Of a DNA stretch of 64,000 bases, positions 33,921 to 44,850 are shown in pieces. The DNA is from Zantedeschia hybrid cultivar (taxonomy: Eukaryota; Streptophyta; Magnoliopsida; Alismatales; Araceae), in the NCBI GenBank assembly GCA_030544215.1, contig JARZZO010000011.1, positions 1,908,001 through 1,972,000 on the forward strand, in the 5' to 3' direction. The translations under genes were made by a program, and so were the position numbers. Position 1 is the first letter of the stretch; each line of letters begins with the position of its first letter. The notes under the pieces were generated by a model that made no database searches, was not told where the DNA came from, and saw nothing but the letters and a program-made list of their open reading frames with translations.

Positions 33921-34015
33921 GCCAGGAATCTCAAGACCCCACAGGGTCCAAACCAAGGGATCCGGCCCGAACCCGACCCGAATACTGAACCCGAAATCTC
34001 AGTCCTTACACCGAG

Positions 34016-34680
34016 GTCGACGGCCGAGACCGGAGGAAGGAGTCTGAGGTCGGCGGCCGAGACCGACTCGGGGAGGTCGGCGAAGATTCGAACCAAACCC
34101 CTGCAAGAGGGCAAGAAGAAGAAGAACCGGTCAGTAGGAGTCCCGGGCTTTGGCCCTTAGGAACCCCCTCCGACGGTCAAGTTAGCTTCCGAAGATGGTT
34201 CGATTCAGAAGTCAAAGAGGTGGAAGAAGCAGCTATAGTGTTGTTCGGATTGTAGTCCTTTAGGGTCACGGAGACATACCTTTGGCAATAAATAGCGGTG
34301 TATTTATAGCGGAGGATAGAGGATGGTTAACGGCGGTAGCCGATATAAGACTATGTTCCGGGCTTACTGGTAAACCGCCATAGTGCCTAGTCCTCCACCG
34401 GAGTGGGCCGGACACGGCTTACGGGCCGAAGGGGGTTGGGCCGCTGATGGGCCGGAGCCTACTGGGCCGAGGGCTACTGTGCCGCTTACGAGCCGAAGGC
34501 TGCTGGGCCGCGGACGGGCCGAAGCCTGCTGGGCCGAGGGCTACTGTGCCGCTAACGGGCCGAAGGCTGTTGGGCCGCGGACGGGCCGAGGTCCACTGGG
34601 CTGCTTGCTGGGCCAAGGGCCGCTAGGCCGCTAACGGGCCGAAGGCTGCCAGGGGGCCTCTTACTGCTGTTGTTGGACTG
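34016..34680 (-). repeat. Element A left (3') LTR, second piece, with a 33-bp tandem duplication
   Basis: 34049-34680 matches 40499-41121 with about ten substitutions and one 8-bp indel. 34016-34048 is an extra copy of the unit containing CGAGACCGGAGGAAGGAGT, directly after the right target duplication of X. Iterated GGGCCGAAGGCTGCT-type words fill 34430-34660. The match to the right LTR stops abruptly at 34680, so the polypurine tract of A may be deleted. Confidence 0.8.
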
Positions 34681-35532
34681 CCTGAAGCCTCCTTGAGGAA
34701 TAACGTAACAGGTGCTTGCCCGAGATTTTCTGTCCTTTTTAAGAAGAAAGGATGCCTTCGGTCAACCGAGGGTCAGCAGTCACTTATCCGTCTTCATTCG
34801 GGATGTAGTGACGAAGGCCTTCGCTCTTGATTGCGAAGGTCCGAGCCTTCTGACTTGTGTCAGCCTCAATAAATGAACGGGACAGGCGTCAAGCTTCCCG
34901 TTAGAACGGTCGCGTAGCGAGGAAACACAGGACACGCGTCGCGCATCCGGCCGCTCCGTCAGAAACACAGAAGAATCTTGGCCTCACGCGGGTCGCGGGT
35001 CACTTCGGCTCTCTGTCCGAGGTTTCACTCGGATTGCCGCCTCTTTCTTCCTCGGCACACGGATCGGACTACGTGGCGGCATCTGAGGGGTCAGCCGAAG
35101 GGACGGACCACTCTCGGCCCTCGATTGCCTTGCCTCGATTCCTGGAGTTGGGCCGTCATCATTACCGAAGGACGGGGTACGTGGCGCACATCCGAGAGAG
35201 GCGGCGAAATGGCGGAGAAGATCCCAGCCGTTGGCTTCGGCGGGGAGGGGGGGCTTCGAACCTAGCACTATAAATAGGTATCCCTCGCAGGGCATTGTTT
35301 CTTTTCCTTCCTGCGCCTGTGTTTCTCTGCGATCACCCGACCTCTCCTTCTTCTGTAGCGAGGGGCTAGTCCTCTGAAGGTGCTTCCGAGCGTGTCGCCT
35401 GTCGCAGGGAGCTCTCCATCGCCCGGAGCCATTGCCGGGGGAGTTCTTTTTGCTTGAGAGGCGGTATTTGAGCGAGGAGATCTTTTTCTTTGAGGGTAAG
35501 CCTCAATCTTCTTTCTCCACCCCTACGATCTC
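34681..35532 (+). promoter_or_regulatory. Upstream region of the antisense gene in element A, with TATA box at 35269-35276
   Basis: It is GC-rich and non-coding. TATAAATA at 35269-35276 is followed by about 255 bases of 5' UTR to the ATG at 35533. No other feature was recognised. Confidence 0.6.
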
Positions 35533-38021
35533 ATGTCCTACAGCTCTTCTTCGGCTGAGACTAGTCCCTTAGACGAGGAGTATACTCCTTCCCAATCTCC
35601 TGGTTCTTCCTTGTCATCTCCCCTTTCTTCGAATTCCCTTGCTTCTTCCATGGCGGACGAGGCCGAATCCTCTAGTGCCGAAGGGTCCGAAGAGGTTCGT
35701 ACCCCGGGCCAGGCTTCTTCTTCGGGCCATCGTCGTCCCGAGACTGCTTCGAAAGCAGCCTGCATCCTTACGGATGACGGGGTCAGATACATTGCTTCCT
35801 ACTACCAATTCCCTTCCTGGATGACCCCTTACCGGCCCGGTTCGTATACCAGGGCCAATACTCCTCGTTCGGGTAGTTTTTCCATTTATGAGGAAAGCTT
35901 CCGGGCGGGCTTTCGCCTTCCTCTTTCCACCTTCGTCGTCAACCTTCTATGCTTCTACGAGTTGGCCCCGTCTCAATTCTTTCCCAATTCTTGGCGCACA
36001 ATCTACGCCTTCTTGGCTGTGTTCGCCCATATGAGAGTTATCCCCTCGGTTAATATCTTCCGCAACCTCTTTAAGATCCAACGGCAGGGGAGATCCGAGT
36101 GGTACAGTTTTGTCCCTCGCCTCGGCCGGGGTATCTTCTCCGGGAAGCCCTCGTCCATTCATGATTGGAAGAGGAGTTTCATCTTGGTTTCTCTCCTAGA
36201 GAATGAGAAGGGCGTGTGGCCCTTCCTACTAAGTGGGCACCGCTGGCCGAAGGCCTTTCTGATCCTCCCACCCTCAACTCCGCTCAGCGTCACATTGTGG
36301 GCCTTATCGAAGCCTCGGCTCCGTATGATATCGCGGAGCTCTTTCGTGAGGCGGAGCTGCTTGTGAGCGCTGGGGCGTGGCCGGACCCGACGAGGGATCC
36401 TCTGCGGGCTTTTCCTTACCTTCCTCCGGAGGAGACCCCGGGGGAGGCTGAAGGAACCGCCGAGGTCGCGCCTCCGGCCGAAGCTCCTCTGGCCGCAGAG
36501 GTTGCTGAGGCTTCGGCCGAGGGTAAGTCGGTCTTGAGTTGCAGATTTTGCGCGTTATGAGTTACTAACATCTCTTCCTTCTGCTTGCAGGGATGTCTGG
36601 AATCAAAGGCCTCCTCAGCCGGATAGCTCAGCAGAGCGGCCAACCTCAGTCGTCCCGATCGCAAGCGGCGGGAGGGGCCGAACGAGGCGTCGTGGCCCCG
36701 AGCGTCCGGGCCGGGATTACGACGACGGCGGCTTCCTTTGAGGGTCGCGCTGCTGCAGCCGCTCTCGAGAGGGAGCGGAAGAGTAAGTCGGTTGCCCGAA
36801 GGGGCGGTCGACTGTCGAAACGGGGCCGGGCGGACGAGCTTGGCGAGGCAGAGCCCGCCCCGGTGGCTAAGAAACCGGCCGCTGCCCGAAGGGCTCCGAT
36901 GCCGTTGCCTCCTGAAGCGCCGAGGGGCGATTCTCCCTCGGCCACGATGGCGGGGGCGGAAGATCAGGGAGGCACCGGCTCGCAGGGGCTTTGTGAGCTG
37001 GAACGCGAGCTATGGGTCCCTGACCTGAAGATCTACAAGGACGAGACCCTGGAGGACCCGCGGACGTGCATGCGTCTGCTCCAAGGCCTAACTCTCCCGT
37101 CGGCCCTGGAGCAGCTGAAGGATCACTCGGCCACTGAACTGGCGCTGTTGAGCGCCCAATTGGCGGTCCAGGTAAGAAGATTCTTTGCATGCTTCGGTCT
37201 AATATCTCCCTTAGCTTGTTTTGGGTTTGTTAACTCTTATCTGCTTTCGGCTGCAGGCTGCGATCACGGGTAGCGTCCTGATCCGTCGTCAGGCGATCAT
37301 CCGAGATCAACTCCAGGACGCCGAGAGGGCGTCGGCATCGTCGGCTTCAGGCGAGGGCCCCTCGGCGGAGCGCGACTTTGAGTCCAGTGTTGACTGGCTC
37401 CTGGCGGCGAATGCCCGGATGCGGGCTCAGCTGGAGGAGCAGGCGGCGGCGACTCGAGCTTCTTCCGAGGCCAAGGCGAAGGCCGAATGGGAGAAGGAGA
37501 AGGTTGAGCGGGAGCTGGCGGCGGTCCGGGCCGAAAACCAGGCCCTTAAGGCCGAGATCCAGGACAAGGACGCCCAGCGGGCCTCCGATAGTCGCCGCCA
37601 CGCCGAGGAGCTGTCGGCCCTAATGCCGGACCTGGAAGCTAAGGCCGAGGAGGCTGTTCATTCAGCCGTGGCCGATTATAAGGTTGGCCCAGACTTCGCT
37701 GAGGAGATAATCCAGGCACAGCTTCTGGCGGCTTCGTCAGTCTTCACCATCGGACTGGCCGCCACTCAGAAGGTCTGCCCGGCTGTGGACTTAACCGGTA
37801 TCGCCCTGCCGACGGATGAGGAGGGTGAAGAGCTCCTGTCCTGGTGGAAGGGGCTTACGGCTGAGAGGGCCTCAGCTTCAGCGGAAGGCAGCGAGGCCGT
37901 TCCAGCCGAGGCAACTCCTGTCGAAGCCGCCCCTGACGAAACCGTGCAGATTGTGGATTCTCCCTCCCCGTCTCCTGGCCGGAGCCCAGTTGATGTGGAT
38001 GAGGAGAATACCGAGGGCTAA
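35533..38021 (+). pseudogene. Antisense gene of element A: 'putative gypsy-type transposon' domain plus coiled coil, three exons, one frameshift
   Basis: Exons are 35533-36522, 36591-37171 and 37257-38021. The introns are GTAAGT..CAG (phase 1) and GTAAGA..CAG (phase 0). After a Ser-rich, acidic N-terminus comes a globular block with FRAGFRLPLSTFVVNLL and ELAPSQFFPNSWR, typical of Pfam PF04195. A basic/Ala-rich middle region follows. Exon 3 encodes a long Ala/Glu/Arg coiled coil (about 37380-37720) and an acidic tail ending DEENTEG. Near 36224-36230 the frame shifts: VWPF is followed by TKWAPLAEGL one frame over, as if one C had been lost from CCCTTCCCT. It is opposite in strand to the gag fragment at 39575-40180. 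The function is not known. Confidence 0.75.
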
Positions 38022-38254
38022 TACGGGGCCTGTCCCGGTTTTTGTTTGGACTTTCCTTGTAAGTCTGCAGCCAGATGGACGGCCGATTTTGTACTCTTTT
38101 TTTTTTTGTATATATAGTGTTTTGCTTCATCTTTGCATTCCGAATGGATGCCTGAGTCTGGCTCTTCCTGTGTCCGAGACCTTACTGTCGTTTAGTTGCG
38201 GCTCGCATGGCCGAAACCCGATCCAGGTTCGGATATGGAGTTGGAGAATAATGT

Positions 38255-39300
38255 CGCTCCTGATACGGTTTACGTGGCCGAGGCCTTCACCGATACGGTT
38301 TATGCGAGCTGAGAGAATAACCCGCCGCTCCCGATACGGTTTGCATGGCCGAAGCCACTCCCGGTACGGCTTACGCGGACTTAGATAGAAAACCATGCCA
38401 CTCCCGATACGGTTTGCATGGCCGAAGCCACTCCCGGTACGGTTTACGCGGACTTAGATAGAAAACCATGCTGCTCCCGATACGGTTTGCATGGCCGAAG
38501 CCACTCTCGGTACGGTTTACGCGGACTTAGATAGAAAGCCATGGCGCTCCCGATACGGTTTGCATGGCCGAAGCCACTCCCGGTACGGTTTACGCGGACT
38601 TAGAAAACCATGCCGCTCCCGATACGGTTTGCATGGCCGAAGCCACTCCCGGTACGGTTTACGCGGACTTAGAAAACCATGCCTCTCCCGATATGGTTTG
38701 CATGGCCGAAGCCACTCCCGGTACGGTTTACGCGGACTTAGAAAACCATGCCGCTCCCGATACGGTTTACATGGCCGGAGCCACTCTCGGTACAGGTTAC
38801 CTGCGGGCTTAGAAATATACCGTGCCGCTTCCCGATCCGGTACTCATGGCCGGAGCCACTCTCGGTACGGGTTACCTGCGGGCTTAGAAATATACCGTGC
38901 CGCTTCCCGATCGGTACGGGTTACTTGCGGACTTAGGAATATACCGTGCCGCTCCCGATCCGGTATACATGGCCGGAGCCACTCTCGGTACGGGTTACCT
39001 GCGGACTTAGGAATATATCGTGCCGCTCCCGATCCGGTATACATGGCCGGAGCCACTCTCGGTACGGGTTACTTGCGGGCTTAGAAATATACAGTGCCGC
39101 TTCCCGATCCGGTACACATGGCCGGAGCCACTCTCGGTTCAGGTTACCTGCGGGCTTAGAAATATATCGTCCCGCTTCCCGATCCGGTACACATGGCTGG
39201 AACCACTCTCAGTACGGGTTACCTGCGGGCTTAGAAATATACCGTGCCGCTTCCCGATCGGTACGGGTTACTTGCGAACTTAGGAATATATCATGCGGGG
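38255..39300. repeat. Minisatellite of about 13 units, 68-78 bp each
   Basis: Each unit contains CATGGCCG(A/G)AGCCACTC, then CGGTACGG and a TTACxxGCGGxCTTAG tail. Two subtypes are seen: type A (about 38330-38750, GCATGGCCGAAGCC) and type B (about 38750-39300, ACATGGCCGGAGCC with AAATATACCGTGCC). Several phases stay open by chance and give repetitive peptide strings; these are not genes. Confidence 0.85.
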
Positions 39301-39574
39301 AATGACCTTTTCAAAAGAAACTTTATTCACGCCTTCCGGCTAAATCCCGAGGGAAGTAATTTACATAGAGTGCCGAAGGCATTCCATATTCTTGGTACGA
39401 GGGAGAGGTTGGTCCGAAGGGGTTTCCAATTAATTAGTAAGCCCCTTGTCGTACATCACGTCTTATAAGACCCTTGGTCTTCTTAGAGGCCTGGTTTCGG
39501 AAGAGATGAGATCTCTTCGGACGTCGCCTTACTGCTCCGAAGGCCTCCTGGTTCTGCCTCCGTCGAGGCTGTTT

Positions 39575-40180
39575 TTACCGGTATTGCGGCAGTTGACCCC
39601 CTCTGATGAGGCGATCTATCTCTTCCCGAAGGTGCCGGCATTCGTCAGTTGAATGGCTGGTTTCCCGGTGGTATTTGCAATATTTGCTGGGGTTCCTTCG
39701 GCGAGGATTAGTTTTGAGGCGCTGTGGTCGCCGGAGCATACCCTCCACCTCCGTAAGTATTCGGGAAGGGGGAGCAGGTAACGGCAGGTACCGTAGTTGC
39801 GGATCCCGTCGCTTGTTTCGACCCCACTTTTCCCTCGGATATTGCTTTCGGGAGGGTTCTTGGTCTTCAGATCGAAGATGAACTGCTGGAGGGGTAGGCG
39901 GTCGTTGCTGGGGGAGCTGGCTCAATGATCCTATTTGCTGGGCGAGGGCGGATACCACGTCTGGTAGGAGCGCCAGAGAGGTAACGGTAGCCTCTAGTCC
40001 CGTCACTTGGTGTTGGAGCACTCCCATCCGGTTGCCTGCAGCGAGGGACTCCGGTATGACTGGCAGAGCAGCGCTTGGTGGAGTAGACGGGGCGCCTTCG
40101 GAGTGCAGTAGCTGCGCTGAGGCTTCCCGTACCTCTGCCTCGCTCTGTCCGGATCGCCGGGTTACAGGTCGTTGAGACAT
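39575..40180 (-). CDS. gag: Element A truncated gag (201 residues) with zinc knuckle
   Basis: ATG at 40180 lies 13 bases after the primer-binding site on the - strand. The N-terminal half is Ala/Ser/Pro-rich with a short hydrophobic helix. The C-terminal part has CKYHRETSHSTDECRHL followed by REEIDRLIRGG, the variant knuckle of Tat gag proteins. The main gag domain and everything after the knuckle are missing, so the protein can be at most an RNA-binding remnant. The 270 bases between its stop and the minisatellite show no coding. Confidence 0.7.
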   Translation of the reverse strand: MSQRPVTRRSGQSEAEVREASAQLLHSEGAPSTPPSAALPVIPESLAAGNRMGVLQHQVTGLEATVTSLALLPDVVSALAQQIGSLSQLPQQRPPTPPAVHLRSEDQEPSRKQYPREKWGRNKRRDPQLRYLPLPAPPSRILTEVEGMLRRPQRLKTNPRRRNPSKYCKYHRETSHSTDECRHLREEIDRLIRGGQLPQYR

Positions 40181-40193
40181 GACTTGTTTGTTT

Positions 40194-40213
40194 GTTTCCC
40201 ACAGACGGCGCCA
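40194..40213 (-). promoter_or_regulatory. Element A primer-binding site
   Basis: On the - strand it begins TGGCGCCGTCTGTGGG, a primer-site form common in plant Ty3/gypsy elements. It starts five bases from the LTR edge. Confidence 0.8.
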
Positions 40214-40218
40214 CGTGA

Positions 40219-41172
40219 TGTAGCCGAAGCTATCACGACCGGATTTCGAAGCTGGAATCCGAAGTTTGGATCCGGAGCTGGGTCGGATCAGTTCAGAGGC
40301 CCGACGAGGATCCGGAAGGCGACGGGGGCGGAGACGCGGTGGAGGATCCGAAGCCGAGGGTCGCTCGGTCGGATGTCGGCTAGCCTTCGAAAGGTGCGAC
40401 CGAGGTCTCTCCGGTCGAAGGGCGGCCGGTGCGGAGCCGGGGCACCTCGAGGAGAATCAGCCGGCGGACGGCGTCGAGACCGGAGGAAGGAGTCCGAGGT
40501 CGGCGGCCGAGACCGACTCGGGGAGGTCAGCGAAGATTCGAACCGAACCCCTGCAAGAGGGCAAGAAGAAGAAGAACCGGTCAGTAGGAGTCTCGGACTT
40601 TGGCCCTTAGGAACCCCCTCCGACGGTCAAGTTAGCTTCCGAAGATGGTTCGATTCAGAAGTCAAAGAGGTGGAAGAAGCAGCTATAGTGCTGTTCGGAC
40701 TGTAGTCCTTTAGGGTCACGGAGACATACCTTTGGCAATAAATAGTGGTGTATTTATAGCGGAGGATAGAGGATGGTTAACGGTGGTAGCCGATATAGGA
40801 CTATGTTCCGGGCTTACTGGTAAACCGCCATAGTGCCTAGTCCTCCACCGGAGTGGGCCGGACACGGCTTACGGGCCGAAGGGGGTTGGGCCGCTGATGG
40901 GCCGGAGCCTACTGGGCCGAGGGCTACTGTGCCGCTTACGAGCCGAAGGCTGCTGGGCCGCGGACGGGCCGAAGCCTGCTGGGCCGAGGGCTACTGTGCC
41001 GCTAACGGGCCGAAGGCTGTTGGGCCGCGGACGGGCCGAGGTCCACTGGGCTGCTTGCTGGGCCGAGGGCCGCTAACGGGCCGAAGGCTGCCAGGGGGCC
41101 TCTTACTGTTGTTGTTGGACTGGTCTGGGTTGGACTTGTTTTAATGGGCCGAATCGGATTCTGCCTCATCAC
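40219..41172 (-). repeat. Element A right (5') LTR
   Basis: It starts TGTAGCCGAAG at 40219. The end is placed at TCATCACA (41172), giving a TG..CA pair; the left copy is alignable only to 41121. It includes the GGGCCG-rich degenerate repeat at about 40855-41100. Confidence 0.72.
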
Positions 41173-41362
41173 ACTGTATTTGCATATATACCATCATCAC
41201 ACCTATTAGTATTAATATCTTTGAAATCTTTAAAAAATTACATTTATATTTCTCAATCTAATAATTTTACATAAATATTCTTAAAATTATTAATACTTTA
41301 CATATATACCTCTCAATTCACTAACATCTTGCATTGTGTACCTTCGACACTTCCAATGATAT

Positions 41363-41658
41363 TGTTAAAGGTTTTGAGTAGAGTAGGCAGCGTCTATTGA
41401 ATAATCTTTGATTTTGTCCTCCTTTTTTCGGTATAGGATTATTCTAACATACCCCCTCACATGCAGACCGATTTTAGACTCTGTCACGTGGATCACAAAT
41501 ATGAGGTGCGCGGCTCGATTTGTAATCATGGACTCTGATATCATGTTAAAATTATTGGGCCATTCAACTCAAAACCTTAAGGCTTTGAGTGGAGTAGGCA
41601 CTATCTATTAAACAATCTTTGATTTTGTCCACCTTTTTAGTATAGGACTATTCTAACA
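41363..41658 (-). mobile_element. TRIM (terminal-repeat retrotransposon in miniature), 296 bp
   Basis: Terminal repeats are 41363-41449 (87 bp, with an internal deletion) and 41544-41658 (115 bp), both TGTTAAA..TCTAACA. On the - strand the 5' repeat is followed by TGATATCAGAGTCC, a decayed initiator-tRNA primer site. The 3' repeat is preceded by the purine tract GTGAGGGGGTA. The target duplication GATAT is at 41358-41362 and 41659-41663. There is no coding content, as expected for TRIMs. Confidence 0.85.
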
Positions 41659-41663
41659 GATAT

Positions 41664-42623
41664 CATGCATGATCTGTGTAATATTTTCGGCATATTTAGT
41701 TGAAATTTACTTAAGTTTGATGAGAGATGATAAATATAATAGTTTGAAGATTTCAAGAATATCAATGATAATTTGTAAGAATTAGAGATATATATGTAAA
41801 TACGAATGAAAAAAAAATCCAAAAAAAAAACGTTAACCTGATCTATTAGGATGAAAATTACTAGCTGGCCGCAGCACATTTTAGAACCAAGGGAGGATGT
41901 TCGTCGTCTACGTACCAGTACTTCTACGTCTCGCAGGTGCTACGTGTAACACACTTCTCACGTCCACATCGCCTTCCTGTCAGGATGTATGTTGTTTGTT
42001 CACTCGGTTCCTCTAGAAGGAAAAAGAAAGAAGAACGTACTGCAATTTGGGCTTCCACCGTCTTTTGCAGGTTGGCGGAGAAAAAGGACACTTAAAAAAC
42101 TTGCGTTGTTATGATCCTATCACATGTAGCTAGGACAGATTTGCGGCACCGGCAGTCTCATGTTTTTAATTTAGAAAAAAATATTTTTTATAGTTCCATT
42201 GTAGGTTTACGTGGTCATATAATTCGATCCTCGATCCGACCTGAAAATATTTGAAATTTTAAAAATTAATTTGAAAAATTAAAAATTAAGTTTTAATAAA
42301 TAATGAAAATATATTTTTTATTATTCATTATATTTTTGGGTCGTCCAATTTGAGATCGCATTATGAGGCAATGTAAGTCGGATTGGGTGTCACCAAAATT
42401 TTTTAAAAAACATTTCAAATTAAAATACCAGCAGCCAGTGTAGGACCAAATACTGGTGCACAAGTGTTTCTCTACCTCTTCTAGTCATTTACTTATGTAC
42501 ATATTCTCTCAAACAAAAAAAAACCAATGAAGTAGACTTAACAGGAGAGAACACTTGTCTAACTATTGTCAAACCAGCGGCGCACCTTACCTGTCCACGT
42601 TTTTTTTTTTTTTCCTTTTGCAC
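41664..42623. other. Intergenic DNA
   Basis: It is AT-rich with a poly(T) run near 42600. No gene or clear transposon was recognised. Confidence 0.5.
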
Positions 42624-42716
42624 TAGCCTAGTGGCTGGAAGACCGACTCCTAGCCTCCAACCCATCGGGGATCAATCTCTAGCAAGCGACTGCATGCCCT
42701 TTAAAGGCCATTACCC
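42624..42716 (+). repeat. Possible tRNA-derived SINE, split by the LINE insertion
   Basis: TAGCCTAGTGGCTGG (42624-42638) resembles a pol III A box and GGGATCAATCTC (about 42668-42679) a B box at suitable distance. The sequence would continue after the LINE at 48999. The match is loose and the 3' end is unknown. Confidence 0.3.
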
Positions 42717-43236
42717 TTCCTTTGAAGGGTTCCTTCGGAGTTTATCTCCGGCTGTGTGGTAATCCCTGTAGCTTCATCTCGGATCCTTGACTCTCTCTTG
42801 CTATCCCCCTCCACTCTCTTCCTATCCTGTTTTTTATTTTTCTCGACCGCCACCAAGCTCCGGCGCTGCCCTGCTTGGCTCCGATGTGCCGCTTCCTTTG
42901 AAGCTCTTTTTGAATATCCATGTTGTCTTATCCCTGAATCCTTGGCTCCCTCACCTCCTTCCCCACCTTGCATCTTCTACCCTGTGTTTATATCGCCAGA
43001 ATCGGTATAGTCGTCGCCCTGGCTGTTCCTGAGGTGCCGTTCAGCGCGGTCCTCTCCGGAATCCGTTTACTGTAGCTTTCTTCCTGTAGCTACAGTTATA
43101 ACCCCCTCAACTTTGTCCTTCCTAACCACTTTTCAAATTCTCGTTGGCTTAGGTTGTCTTTATTCTCCGATAATAGCTTCAGTCCCGTTTTCTACCTTCC
43201 CCCCTTCAGTGATCTGGATTGTACCCTCCCCCAGTC

Positions 43237-44850
43237 ATGTGCGACCCTGATGAATCGATCAACCCCCTTCACCTGGAGGAGGTTGAGGTTCTCCGCAAGT
43301 TCCAAAGCCTCCTATCTAAGAAGCCTTCCGCATCGCCTGTGGAACTGAAGCCGGAAGATTTCGGGGAGCAGAGCAGATGGAGATCGAGCCTCATCATCAA
43401 AGTCCATACAGATCAGAAGTTCAGGCCGGCGGGTTTAAAAGATTGGATCCTCAAATTATGGGCCCCAAAAGGTTAGTGGTTTTTTCGGGATTTCATCAAT
43501 CACTCCTTCCTAGTTAGGCTCTCATCTCCGGAGGAAGTGGACAGCGTTTGCACTCGCTCTCCCTGGTTTTTTAATGGAGACTTGGTTATTCTTGAGAAAG
43601 GTAGAGCAAATACTCCTCCTTCTGAATATCTGTTGACAAAAGCTGACCTATGGGTTCGAATTTTTGATCTTCCTGAGGAACTGCTGTGTGTAAATGCTGT
43701 TATGAGGCTGGCCTCTCAGTTAGGTGCTCCATACCAACCTCAATAAGGAGGCATCATGCTATGGAGTTCTTATGCCATGATCAAGATTTCTTTCAATATC
43801 CTTGAGCCACTTAAATCTTACATCTCTGCAAAACTTCCCAATGGTTCCATTAAATCCTTTGAGAGCGGTTACCCAGGATCTGCTTCTATTGTGGTACCCT
43901 GGGACATGAGTTTACCAACTGTTCTATACTTAATCCCTTATTTGCTGAAATTAAGCATACCCATTCACCACCTCTTAGGCAACTGATGATCTCTCAAATT
44001 CATTTTGATTATGGAGAGTGCTTAAGGCTTCATCTGCTTTACCTAGTTGCCAAAGGAAAAAGTTGATCGAACAGGGGAATGCCCCTAATGCTGAGCGTTA
44101 CTTTCTCAATCGGTATCTTGAACAGGTCCCTGATGTAACTTCTGGGCATTGTATAGCTCCCATTACTATGAAATCCCTGGTCTTCTCTGAGGCAGTCAGC
44201 TTACCTACTTGTGGTACCAGACCTACTACCTCGTGCCCAATGAAGCCTGTCTGGGACATTAGGCCTCCCCTCCCCCCTCAGCCTGCTACCCAGAGTAAGC
44301 AAGTGATGGTGTCACACTGCTCGAGTACTTTAGCTACTGGCTGTTGTGATCTAAGTCCTGATTCACCTTCGGATTCTCTGCTGCTGGACTCTGAGGTTTC
44401 ACCAGACTTGTCAGATCAGCATTCTAGATCTCCTCGGGATACCATACCTGCTGGACTCACTGTACACAACCGATTACAGTACACAATGTTCCCATCCGGA
44501 TTGGTCATTGTCCTTTGGGCAATATCCCTTCAGACTTTAAGCCGAACCAATCCCTCAATCTGTCACCATCCAAAAGAAAGGACTCTGTGGATTTGATTCT
44601 GGATGTCCTTGACGAGGGTCAGAAGAAGCTCAAACCAGATGATAATTTAACAGTGAATAGTCAGCTTCCTCTTAATCCTGCGGATCTTATGTACGTACCT
44701 GGAGGTGCACCTCAGCAGCTTGGGAAGCAGAGAAAGAAAAAATTCATTGCCCAAAGGTTGGTTTCTTACAAACCAAGTATTTCTATAACTAATCATCAGA
44801 ACTCAGAGGTTGTGGCAGCGAACCCCAAATTGCCGCGGGTGTCCAAATGA
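43237..44850 (+). pseudogene. LINE ORF1: DUF4283-like RNA-binding protein with zinc knuckle, broken
   Basis: It starts MCDPDESINP. Residues such as SLIIKVHTDQKFR and KADLWVRIFDLP fit the DUF4283 nucleic-acid-binding domain of plant LINE ORF1 proteins. In-frame stops occur at 43474-43476 and 43744-43746. The zinc knuckle CFYCGTLGHEFTNC lies at about 43877-43918 in a shifted frame. The last segment (frame of 44515-44850) ends at a TGA overlapping the ORF2 ATG. ORF1 proteins bind and escort LINE RNA; this copy cannot make a complete one. Confidence 0.78.

Larger units (their letters stand above)
2522..34010. mobile_element. Element X: solo-LTR-like insertion, itself split by Copia element C
   Basis: It starts TGTAACGACC at 2522 and ends CCTTACA at 34010, giving TGTAA/TTACA inverted ends. 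It is flanked by the 5-bp direct repeat CCGAG (2517-2521 and 34011-34015). Its own sequence is 2522-4087 plus 33790-34010, about 1.79 kb. No coding potential, primer site or second terminal repeat was found, so a solo LTR is the best reading. The TGTAACGACC start resembles LTRs of Tekay/Del-type chromoviruses, but this is inference. Both halves carry the GCGTC/GACGC palindromes, which supports treating them as one element. Strand is undetermined. Confidence 0.7.
2242..41172 (-). mobile_element. Element A: outer, non-autonomous Tat-like Ty3/gypsy element, split by nested insertions
   Basis: The right LTR starts TGTAGCCGA at 40219, next to a primer-binding site. The left LTR is in two pieces, 2242-2521 and 34049-34680, which match consecutive parts of the right LTR and are separated by 31.5 kb of nested elements. 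The native interior (34681-40218) holds a short gag-like ORF, an antisense spliced gene and a minisatellite. There is no reverse transcriptase or integrase, so the element would depend on another copy for mobility. The outer right end is uncertain: the LTR copies are alignable only to 41121, but a plausible TG..CA end lies at 41172. No clear target duplication was found. Left piece 1 differs from the right LTR by about 5 percent and piece 2 by about 2 percent, which a simple single insertion does not predict. Confidence 0.7.

Noticed and set aside
33790..34010. Right-hand LTR matching the left end of X at 2522
   Set aside because: The two ends are not similar to each other, so X is read as one split sequence and not as an LTR pair.
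38491..39305. Long repetitive reading frames resembling a repeat protein
   Set aside because: They are frames of the minisatellite in several phases at once; units differ in length by non-multiples of three.
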